Assembly: GCA_036251705.1 (NCBI GenBank)
Contig: CP133959.1
Span: 1,551,195 to 1,615,194 of the forward strand
Direction of reading: 5' to 3'
From: Orbaceae bacterium lpD01
GTDB lineage: Bacteria; Pseudomonadota; Gammaproteobacteria; Enterobacterales; Orbaceae
DNA: 64,000 nt
How positions within the stretch are numbered: position 1 is the first letter of the stretch; each line of letters starts with the position of its first letter. The notes beneath the pieces are model-generated. The model searched no databases and had not been told where the DNA came from. It saw nothing but the letters and a program-made list of their open reading frames with translations. Shown here in pieces: positions 57,113 to 64,000 of the stretch. A program made the translations under genes and the position numbers.

Positions 57113-58534
57113 CTATCCCTCGTGGCGAGTCGTTTGTAGACGTGAACGATTCTGTCCACTGCGGCGCGAAGGAGCCGACTGACTACTACGGTTTTTATTG
57201 CCGGTATTGTGACCATTGCCATTGTTGCTTGACGAATGTGCCTGTGCCCAAGTGCTGTTACTATTTAGCGTTTTACTTACGGCCTGACCTCGTCCACAAG
57301 ACGCATTGCCGCTGCGGGCAGGACGGCTGCTGGTTTTTTTAACTGGCGCGGCTTTCGGAGAGGCTTTGATAGCCGGATTGACGGCAAAACCTTCCGTCAT
57401 CATCTCCGGAATCTCCATTTTCAGCAACTTCTCAATCGCTTTCAGCTGTGGCAGCTCGTCAACACACACTAACGATATCGCCTGCCCGGTATTCTGAGCT
57501 CGGCCAGTACGACCAATACGGTGTACATAATCTTCGGCCACTTGCGGCAGTTCATAGTTGACCACATGGGGTAGCAGTTCGATATCAATGCCGCGGGCCG
57601 CAATATCTGTCGCAACCAGTGCGGTAATTTGACCACTTTTGAAATCGGCTAACGCTTTGGTACGAGCGCCTTGGCTTTTATTGCCATGAATAGCCGCGGC
57701 TTTAATACCATCTTTGGTCAGCTGCTCGGCTAGATGGTTGGCACCATATTTGGTCCGAGTAAAAATCAACACTTGTTGCCATTGACCTTTACCAATCAAA
57801 TACGAGAGTAGCTCGCGTTTACGTTGTTTATCCACCCGATGGACTAACTGAGCAATCTGTTCTGAAGCACTATTGGTTCTGGCCACAGCCACCGACTGCG
57901 GTAAAACTAAAATGGATTTAGCTAACGCTTTAATCTCATCGGAGAACGTGGCTGAAAACATCAAATTTTGGCGTTGCTTCGGCAGCTTAGTGATAATACG
58001 GCGGATATCATGAATAAAGCCCATATCTAACATTCGATCGGCTTCATCTAATACCAATGTTTTGACGGTAGATAAATCGACCGCATTTTTTTGCACTAAA
58101 TCAAGTAGCCGGCCCGGGGTCGCAATCAGAATATCAACGCCACCACGGAGTTTCATCATCTGTGGATTGATACTGACGCCACCAAAAACCACTAACGAGC
58201 GAATCGATAAATAACGGCTATAATCACGAATGTTGTCACCAATTTGTGCCGCAAGTTCGCGGGTCGGCGCTAAAATTAAAGCATGCAGCTGACATTTGCC
58301 TTTTTTCGTCTCAGGCTTTTGAGCGGCTTGTTTCTTTATCTCGGTCAGTTGCTGTAAAATCGGCAAAGCAAATCCAGCGGTTTTGCCGGTGCCCGTTTGC
58401 GCACTCGCCATCAGATCGTGACCAGCTAATACCAGTGGTATCGCTTGTGCCTGAATCGGTGTTGGTGAAGTAATATTTTGTTCTTGAAGCGCTTTTAATA
58501 TCTCAGCATTTAAGCTAAGAAAGTCAAATGACAT
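57113..58534 (-). CDS. rhlE: RhlE, DEAD-box RNA helicase
   Basis: A 473-residue ATP-dependent RNA helicase. Motifs: Q ([10 protein letters not shown]), I A-Q-T-G-T-G-K-T, Ia [28 protein letters not shown] and [10 protein letters not shown]. The C-terminal tail from about 385 is a basic, Ser/Asn/Arg-rich low-complexity region that probably binds RNA. RhlE helps ribosome assembly and RNA decay. ATG preceded by AAGGAG. Convergent with ybiT across the terminator. Confidence 0.94.
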   Translation of the reverse strand: MSFDFLSLNAEILKALQEQNITSPTPIQAQAIPLVLAGHDLMASAQTGTGKTAGFALPILQQLTEIKKQAAQKPETKKGKCQLHALILAPTRELAAQIGDNIRDYSRYLSIRSLVVFGGVSINPQMMKLRGGVDILIATPGRLLDLVQKNAVDLSTVKTLVLDEADRMLDMGFIHDIRRIITKLPKQRQNLMFSATFSDEIKALAKSILVLPQSVAVARTNSASEQIAQLVHRVDKQRKRELLSYLIGKGQWQQVLIFTRTKYGANHLAEQLTKDGIKAAAIHGNKSQGARTKALADFKSGQITALVATDIAARGIDIELLPHVVNYELPQVAEDYVHRIGRTGRAQNTGQAISLVCVDELPQLKAIEKLLKMEIPEMMTEGFAVNPAIKASPKAAPVKKTSSRPARSGNASCGRGQAVSKTLNSNSTWAQAHSSSNNGNGHNTGNKNRSSQSAPSRRSGQNRSRLQTTRHEG

Positions 58535-58905
58535 GAAGGAGTCCTTGAATTAAAGTAAAAAGAGTCTATTCTCTGCGTAAATTATAAACCAATTCAGTCG
58601 GTTTCGCTGATTTTTTACCTCAATCTCACGCTATCACCCTGATTTGAATATGCTGATATTGACCATAACATCATGAAAAACAGCTATTTTTATCAGTAGG
58701 TGAATGGGAGTATGCGGATAGAATAAAGCGGATTAACACTCAACCTTGAGGAAATGAGGAGGCAAATGGTCAATCAATTATTCGCGCTATTTCACTTAAT
58801 CTCATTGATTTAAAAATAGTATCACAATGTCTGGGGTTGAGTCTCAATCTAGCTATTTCCGCTTTCATTGATAAAGGCTGACCCACACACTTTATATAAC
58901 AAAGC
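58535..58905. other. Intergenic region upstream of rhlE
   Basis: No gene is seen. It presumably carries the rhlE promoter and leader on the minus strand. Confidence 0.45.
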
Positions 58906-58947
58906 GGTTGGGTTTATGGCTGCATCAATACAGCCATAAATCCAACC
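58906..58947 (-). terminator. Long hairpin downstream of brnQ
   Basis: GGTTGGGTTTATGGCTG and CAGCCATAAATCCAACC pair over 17 bases with one wobble and an eight-base loop. No strong T-run follows, so it may stabilise the brnQ mRNA 3' end or terminate weakly. Confidence 0.55.
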
Positions 58948-58971
58948 ACCGATAGTTGGTTTAAATAGTTA

Positions 58972-60312
58972 TTAAGCCTGCTCAGTCGCCGTCCTCGGTA
59001 AGAAAACATTGATCACACTAGCAACGATTAAAATCACCACAGAAGGAATTAACCAACCTAAATTATCCGCAGATAAAGGTAATGATGAGATTAAATCGGG
59101 GATCGGTAAATCAGCGGCGCGTAAGCCATCAAAAATACCAAAAAACAGCGCTGATAACATCACCGGTACAAACACATAACTTGGCTGAGGCCAGCATTTC
59201 TTAAAGAAGCTCATCAGCACAAGCGCGATACAAGGCGGATAAATCGCCATCAAGATCGGGCCGGTAATCGCCAGTAAGTGAGTCAGACCTATATTTGAGA
59301 CTAAGAATGACGCACCCGCAATCACTAATACCACTAATTTATAAGGAACAGAGAGTAAGTTAGAAAAGTAACTACCACACGCTGAGGTGATACCAATCGC
59401 CGTAACCAAACAAGCAATACCAATTAAAACGGCTAAAAAGACCGAACCATAGATGCCAAAGGTGTGGTTAACATAGGCTTGTAATAGACCCGCGCCATTT
59501 TCAACGCCATTTGAAATCAAATAACTATTACTACCGAGCTTAAACAAGCCGATATAAATAATCGATAAACCGACGCCAGAAATCAAACCGGCTGTAATCG
59601 CATAACGGGTAACCAATTTAGTATCGGTCACTCCACGCAGGCGAATAGCGTTAACGATGACTAAGGCAAACGCCAGTGAAGCTAGCGTATCGAGGGTCAA
59701 ATACCCTTCCACAAAGCCTTGTGAGAACGCTGATCCGACATTCACAAAATCAGGTGAAGGTGCCATCAGAGCTCCCACTGGAAAGTAGAAAGCTGCAAAA
59801 CATAATACTAATAGAGAGAGAATTTTAAGCGGTGCTAAGATACGACCGACCGAATCTAATAATTTTTGCGGATAAAACGAGATTGCAATCACCACCACAA
59901 AAAAGATCAAACTATAGACAAATAACATTTGGGATTTCAGCGTTCGCAGCCCCTCTTCGGTCGCGGCGTGTAAAAAAGGCATAATCCCCACATCAAAAGA
60001 GACCGCTGCCGTTCTTGGATTAGCAAACAATGGGCCAATCGAGAGATAACAGATAACGGCTAAGACAATACCGCCCCATTTACCGATTGGACTGGTTAAA
60101 TTACCAATCAGGCCGCCTACTCTGGCCATCGCAACAATGGTGATCACCGGTAAGGTTACACCCGTAATCAAGAAACCGAGCGCCGAAATCCAAACATTAT
60201 GACCGGCGTGCAAGCCAATAAACGGTGGTAAAATAATATTTCCTGCACCCACAAACAGTGCAAATGTCATAAATCCTAAAGCAAAAATATCTATTATCGT
60301 TAATTTTTTCAT
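58972..60312 (-). CDS. brnQ: BrnQ, branched-chain amino acid symporter
   Basis: A membrane protein of about 446 residues with twelve hydrophobic segments, LIVCS family. It begins L-T-I-I-D-I-F-A-L-G-F-M-T-F-A-L-F-V-G-A-G-N-I-I-L-P-P, the conserved first helix of BrnQ. It imports Leu, Ile and Val with Na+ or H+. Start assigned to the internal Met at 60312 (M-K-K-L-T) because that matches the family; the frame opens five codons earlier. Single gene, with a long hairpin downstream. Confidence 0.95.
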   Translation of the reverse strand: MKKLTIIDIFALGFMTFALFVGAGNIILPPFIGLHAGHNVWISALGFLITGVTLPVITIVAMARVGGLIGNLTSPIGKWGGIVLAVICYLSIGPLFANPRTAAVSFDVGIMPFLHAATEEGLRTLKSQMLFVYSLIFFVVVIAISFYPQKLLDSVGRILAPLKILSLLVLCFAAFYFPVGALMAPSPDFVNVGSAFSQGFVEGYLTLDTLASLAFALVIVNAIRLRGVTDTKLVTRYAITAGLISGVGLSIIYIGLFKLGSNSYLISNGVENGAGLLQAYVNHTFGIYGSVFLAVLIGIACLVTAIGITSACGSYFSNLLSVPYKLVVLVIAGASFLVSNIGLTHLLAITGPILMAIYPPCIALVLMSFFKKCWPQPSYVFVPVMLSALFFGIFDGLRAADLPIPDLISSLPLSADNLGWLIPSVVILIVASVINVFLPRTATEQA

Positions 60313-60544
60313 TCTAAAAAACACCAAAATTTATTTGTCCGTTACCTCAAATATAACGGCGGGAATCATCTAAAATCGACACAAAAGGAGGCTCAATATA
60401 CCATTAATAAAAAAACTAATAAATATTTATATAATACTGGTCAAGCTTTACAGAATAAATTAGGATGAAAATCTCGCAACGCCGCGTAATAAATAAAAGA
60501 AAGCGCAAACAATCGGTAATGAAGAATTAAAAATAAGCAAGGAA

Positions 60545-61384
60545 ATGGTTATGCAGCCTATCAAAAATAGTTATCATGTTGCCGTCCCCACTGCTTTTGA
60601 CGCGGATGAGGGATTAAATTCAGCACAAACACTCAGTCATATTGCGTCTCTCTATGTACAGGGCATCCGGGCTGTGCTTATCTGCGGTTCAACCGGCGAA
60701 CAACATAGCTTATCATTGCAGGAGAAATTGACCCTTATCGACGCAATCAATGCCGCTGCGCTACCCGATGATTTAGAGATCATCTTCGGTGTTGCCAGTA
60801 TTCGCCTAAGTGAGGCCAAAATACTCGCCCAGCATGTCAATTGCAGTCAAAAAATCATCGCCAGCTTAATCGGCTTTCCGCCTTATATCAGACCTTCACA
60901 GCAAGAGGCATTGGTTTATAGCCATTCCCTCATCGAACAGCTGCGTGATAAAAATATCTTACTGTATAATAATCCGGCCCGCACCGGTTTTGATTTATCG
61001 ATCAGTGCCACAGTCAAATTACTGCAGCACCCGCAGATCACCGGCATAAAAGAAGCCGGTGATATTACCAAGATACCAGCGTTACTGGCACAGATTAATC
61101 GACCAATCGATCTCTATTGTGGCGGCGAATTACACTTAGCTCAGCAAATCAAAGCCGGTTTTAATCGCTTGTCGTCAATCGCCGGTAATATCTATCCGGC
61201 TGAAATTGGTGACTATTTTGCCCGCTTACTCAGTCAGCAGATCACAGCACAAGAGATACAAGTAATCAAGTCTCTGCTAAGTACTGTCTATACCGAGAAC
61301 ACCTTACAAAATATCAAAACATTAATTGGTAAAAAAACAGACATTGATATGGGGATTTGCCGCGCCCCATTAGGTATGGCATAG
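60545..61384 (+). CDS. DHDPS/NAL-family aldolase
   Basis: A 279-residue (beta/alpha)8 class I aldolase of the dihydrodipicolinate synthase/N-acetylneuraminate lyase family. C-G-S-T-G-E at 48-52, Y141-N-N-P-A-R-T-G and the Schiff-base Lys169 in G-I-K-E-A are conserved, so it should be active on pyruvate-derived substrates. It is shorter and more divergent than DapA (292) and lies alone, with no lysine or sialic acid genes nearby. The true substrate is unknown. ATG with AAGGAA upstream. Confidence 0.88.
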   Translation: MVMQPIKNSYHVAVPTAFDADEGLNSAQTLSHIASLYVQGIRAVLICGSTGEQHSLSLQEKLTLIDAINAAALPDDLEIIFGVASIRLSEAKILAQHVNCSQKIIASLIGFPPYIRPSQQEALVYSHSLIEQLRDKNILLYNNPARTGFDLSISATVKLLQHPQITGIKEAGDITKIPALLAQINRPIDLYCGGELHLAQQIKAGFNRLSSIAGNIYPAEIGDYFARLLSQQITAQEIQVIKSLLSTVYTENTLQNIKTLIGKKTDIDMGICRAPLGMA

Positions 61385-61716
61385 CCCCTTTATCGTTATT
61401 TTTTCGCGGTGCGGTTACACTATTGCTCGGTAAGATTAAACTGAGGATAGATAACAACTAATCCATAGCATAGCCATCATAAAATATTGATACCAAGCGT
61501 GGCGACAATGAGCTATTGAGTACTGTGTCAGTCAAAGTTATCTCGCTAACCCTTATCGCTCGATATATCCGTATCGCTGATGTGTTTGATTGTGAAAAAA
61601 TAGCAGTAACAGAGCATAGCGATTATGTTCAGATTAGTGAATAATAACCGATATATTAGGGATTTATCACTTAAATAACCGAGTCTTTATCTTCAAACTA
61701 TAAGGATTATTCACAA
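61385..61716. other. Intergenic region between aldolase and DUF421 genes
   Basis: No gene or clear site recognised. Confidence 0.4.
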
Positions 61717-62358
61717 ATGGATGCGCTCTATCTCAATATTATGATCAAAATGGCCGCAGCGTTTTTTATTCTACTTATCTATATCAATCTATCCGGTAAA
61801 GGTGCCCTGGCGCCCATTTCAGCGCTCGATCAGGTCGGCAACGTGGTACTCGGTGCGATTATTGGCGGCCCGCTTTACAATCCATCTATCAGTCTCTACC
61901 TATTAGTGTGTACGGCCAGTGCCTGGGCTGGATTACTGCTGTTGGTTCGTTATCTGACCTTTAAACGTAGTCTGGTTAAAAATGTGGTTGATGGACGCTC
62001 AATTCAGCTGATGAAAAATGGTCAGGTATTGTCGCAAAATTTTGCGCAGGCTAAACTTGCGGTGCGTGATTTTATCATGTTATTACATCAGCGCGGCTAT
62101 CATCATCTCGATGAACTCGATAATGTCTGGTTTGAATATAATGGTCAAATGACCGTGGTTAAAAAAGGCGACATCGCGATGGCCATTATTCTGATTGAAG
62201 GTGGCAGTATCGATAATGAAAACCTCACTATATTAGCCAAAACTGAAGCGTGGCTGATGGCGGAAATTCAGCAACAAGGCTTTGCGTTTGAAGAGGTTTT
62301 TTTAGCCGAATGGCATGATGAACGATTGTGGATATATCCGCAAAATAAGCCCCAGTAA
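61717..62358 (+). CDS. DUF421 (YetF-like) inner-membrane protein
   Basis: A 213-residue protein: three hydrophobic segments within about 5-85 (A-A-A-F-F-I-L-L-I-Y-I and L-L-V-C-T-A-S-A-W-A-G-L-L-L), then a cytosolic alpha/beta domain with I-Q-L-M-K-N-G-Q-V and the conserved R-D-F-I-M-L-L-H-Q-R-G. YetF/YdfR/YrbG-type DUF421 proteins are found in many bacteria; their function is not settled. Start ATG with AAGGA upstream. It stands alone. Confidence 0.88.
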   Translation: MDALYLNIMIKMAAAFFILLIYINLSGKGALAPISALDQVGNVVLGAIIGGPLYNPSISLYLLVCTASAWAGLLLLVRYLTFKRSLVKNVVDGRSIQLMKNGQVLSQNFAQAKLAVRDFIMLLHQRGYHHLDELDNVWFEYNGQMTVVKKGDIAMAIILIEGGSIDNENLTILAKTEAWLMAEIQQQGFAFEEVFLAEWHDERLWIYPQNKPQ

Positions 62359-62668
62359 ACATGTTGCCGCCTGAAATACCGTCTTTAATGACTCGCTTAG
62401 CGTGTGCTGACCTTGGCTTAACAAGGCGGTACCAAACTAGTTATCACTGGTATATTATCATAATATTCAAGGTTTACCCCTCCAACATCAGCTATCAGAT
62501 TAAGATTTTTTGCACCAGCAGTTCACCAATCAGACAAGTATACTATACAACAAAGCACAATATATTTTGATAACAAAATAGGTCGATGTTCATTCATGAA
62601 TATTGCCAGTAAAATTTTTTGCTGATAACCAGCATCAACTTAAAAATAAGGCCAGAAAGGGAGTGTTT
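62359..62668. other. Intergenic region upstream of SDR gene
   Basis: No gene is seen. The open frame that extends upstream of the SDR start from 62603 has no homologous character. Confidence 0.4.
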
Positions 62669-63418
62669 ATGGGGGTTTTAGAGAATAAAATTGCTTTAGT
62701 GACTGGCGGAGGTTCAGGTATTGGCTTAGCTATCGCTAAGGCCTATACCAAAGAAGGCGCCAAAGTGATGATATCCGATATCGATACCAAAAGAGGCCTG
62801 GCAACGGTTCAGCAGCTCCTCTTAATGGGCGGAGAGGCGCACTTTATGAAAGCGGATATCGCACAGCCAGATGATGTTAAAGCGCTGATTAAACAAACCA
62901 CCAAAATATATGGTCGCTTAGATATTGCCTGTAATAATGCCGGTATTGGTGGTGAACTCAATTTGACGGGGAATTATCGTATTGATCAGTGGCGCAAAGT
63001 ACTGAGTATCAATCTTGATGGAGTTTTCTTCTGCTGTAAATATGAACTAGCCCAAATGATAAAAAATGGTGGCGGTACAATTATCAATATTGCCTCTATC
63101 CATGGCATGGTCGCCGCCCCCTTCTCTTCAGCTTATACCACCGCCAAACATGCGGTGATCGGATTAACCAAAAACATTGCGGTCGAATATGCTCAAAACA
63201 ACATTCGTTGTAATGCTATCTGTCCAGCTTATATCGAAACGCCATTAATTGATACGCCGAGTCAGAATATCCGTAATAGCCTGATTGCCAAGCATCCGAT
63301 GCGAAGGCTGGGTAAACCAGAAGAGGTGGCAGAGTTTTGTGTGTTTTTAAGTTCGGATAAAGCCTCTTTTATGACTGGCGGCGCTTATCTGATTGATGGC
63401 GGTTATACCGCAATATAA
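62669..63418 (+). CDS. Short-chain dehydrogenase/reductase
   Basis: A 249-residue classical SDR. NAD(P) motif T-G-G-G-S-G-I-G at about 12-19, N-N-A-G at about 90, the active-site Ser in I-A-S-I-H-G and Tyr/Lys in Y-T-T-A-K. The Asp after the second strand (S-D-I-D) favours NAD over NADP. The C-terminus ends G-G-A-Y-L-I-D-G-G-Y, as in cyclohexanol/2,5-dichloro-diol-type dehydrogenases. Substrate unknown. I chose ATG 62669 because of AAAGGGAG upstream and because the glycine motif then falls at its usual position; an earlier ATG-like start at 62603 adds 22 non-homologous residues. Confidence 0.92.
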   Translation: MGVLENKIALVTGGGSGIGLAIAKAYTKEGAKVMISDIDTKRGLATVQQLLLMGGEAHFMKADIAQPDDVKALIKQTTKIYGRLDIACNNAGIGGELNLTGNYRIDQWRKVLSINLDGVFFCCKYELAQMIKNGGGTIINIASIHGMVAAPFSSAYTTAKHAVIGLTKNIAVEYAQNNIRCNAICPAYIETPLIDTPSQNIRNSLIAKHPMRRLGKPEEVAEFCVFLSSDKASFMTGGAYLIDGGYTAI

Positions 63419-63527
63419 AACAGAAATTCCTATTTAGCAGCGCCAAAAGCTCAGATACGGCCAGTATGCTTGGTGTTAGCGAGAGTGTGACAATAACATC
63501 ATCCACAAGCCTATTTGATGCTAAATA

Positions 63528-63579
63528 TTAAAATGGCCTTACCACGACTCAAATCAATCAGTCATCGTAAGGCCATCCT
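63528..63579 (-). terminator. Long hairpin terminator downstream of mdaB
   Basis: ATGGCCTTACCACGACT pairs with AGTCATCGTAAGGCCAT (17 bases, two mismatches). On the minus strand the stem is followed by TTTTAATATTT, so it should terminate mdaB transcripts. Confidence 0.7.
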
Positions 63580-63644
63580 GTTATTTCATCTGGCTTGAGA
63601 TAGTCTTATGTTATCGCTTAATAAGACAGAAAATCATCCGCGTT

Positions 63645-64000
63645 TTAAGCTTGGCCAAATACCTTGGTTAAATGCGCTTGATAGTCACTTAAGATTTGTT
63701 CTAAATGCAGATCTTTAATCACATCATTCGCCATAAAACTTGGCAGTGCCGATAAGCCAATAAACTGTTGTGATTTATGGAAGGCAAAATAGACACCATC
63801 AACGCCACGTCCATCAAAGAAATTACCAAACTCGTTAAACGCTTCGAGCGGTGCATTCCAGGTCACAGACAACATATATTTACGGCCCTGTAATAAACCA
63901 CCGCTGCCATACTGTTTGTTCGGATCGCTACGCGTACGGCCATCATCTTTATAGATTGAGCCGTAACCTTGCGTATAGACATCATCCATATATTTTTTCA
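63645..64000 (-). CDS. mdaB: MdaB, NADPH:quinone reductase (C-terminal part)
   Basis: The frame is open to the window edge and encodes the C-terminal ~118 residues: Y-M-D-D-V-Y-T-Q-G-Y-G, then G-S-G-G-L-L-Q-G-R-K-Y-M-L-S-V-T-W-N-A-P, F-F-D-G-R-G-V-D-G-V-Y and F-H-K-S-Q-Q-F-I-G-L. These match MdaB, a flavodoxin-fold FAD enzyme that reduces quinones by two electrons and protects against oxidative damage. The N-terminal half lies beyond 64000. Confidence 0.9.
   Translation of the reverse strand, partial: KKYMDDVYTQGYGSIYKDDGRTRSDPNKQYGSGGLLQGRKYMLSVTWNAPLEAFNEFGNFFDGRGVDGVYFAFHKSQQFIGLSALPSFMANDVIKDLHLEQILSDYQAHLTKVFGQA

Overview
The window comes from an AT-rich gammaproteobacterial chromosome. 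The housekeeping genes (ppsA/ppsR divergent pair, ybiT, rhlE, brnQ, umuDC, tehB, mdaB, a ynb-like phospholipid cluster) resemble those of Enterobacterales and Pasteurellales. Together with the low G+C and the many decaying genes, this suggests a host-associated lineage such as Orbaceae (Gilliamella/Orbus-like). That placement is inference; no rRNA or other decisive marker is present.

Layout. 1-17.4 kb is accessory DNA. It opens with the tail of an MFS transporter, an IS3-type transposase scrap and an orphan protein with PIN-like hallmarks. Three repeat blocks near 1.77-2.05, 6.36-6.64 and 17.24-17.34 kb share an identical 14-bp core and paired GTACA boxes; they look like attachment-site ends of P4-type integrative elements. 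Between the first two lie oxidoreductase and hydrolase genes, mostly frameshifted. Between the last two lie a truncated P4-type integrase, a KTSC protein, SbcD, SbcC, a two-gene Gabija defence system (OLD-type ATPase/TOPRIM nuclease GajA and UvrD-like helicase GajB), and a Phd/ParE toxin-antitoxin operon whose toxin has a single in-frame stop. This defence island is the most notable part of the window.

17.4-37 kb mixes intact genes with pseudogenes: yqhD, SDR, isochorismatase-family and GlxA-like remnants; two tandem paralogous autotransporters with their own terminators; an SOS-controlled umuDC operon; a deletion junction joining truncated ubiD-like and lysR genes; an ankyrin-repeat exported protein; acetyltransferases; a flavin amine oxidase; a broken gamma-glutamyltranspeptidase; and a broken MFS permease.

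37-46 kb holds ppsA and its regulator ppsR, an AraC regulator, and a decaying ynbABC-like cluster (CDP-alcohol phosphatidyltransferase, hydrolase and acyltransferase remnants, CdsA-like enzyme), followed by a broken zinc-type alcohol dehydrogenase. 46.5-48.8 kb is an isolated phage regulatory module: M15 peptidase, Q-like antiterminator, Cro-like and CI-like proteins with three clear operators. 49-64 kb is mostly ordinary metabolism and transport, interrupted by a decayed PAP2 phosphatase-autotransporter fusion and a frameshifted DUF1330 gene.

About fifteen genes are broken by frameshifts, stop codons or deletions. Some frameshifts sit at homopolymer runs and could be sequencing errors or slippage, but several genes have multiple lesions or lost segments and are genuine pseudogenes. 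No rRNA, tRNA or CRISPR array was recognised.
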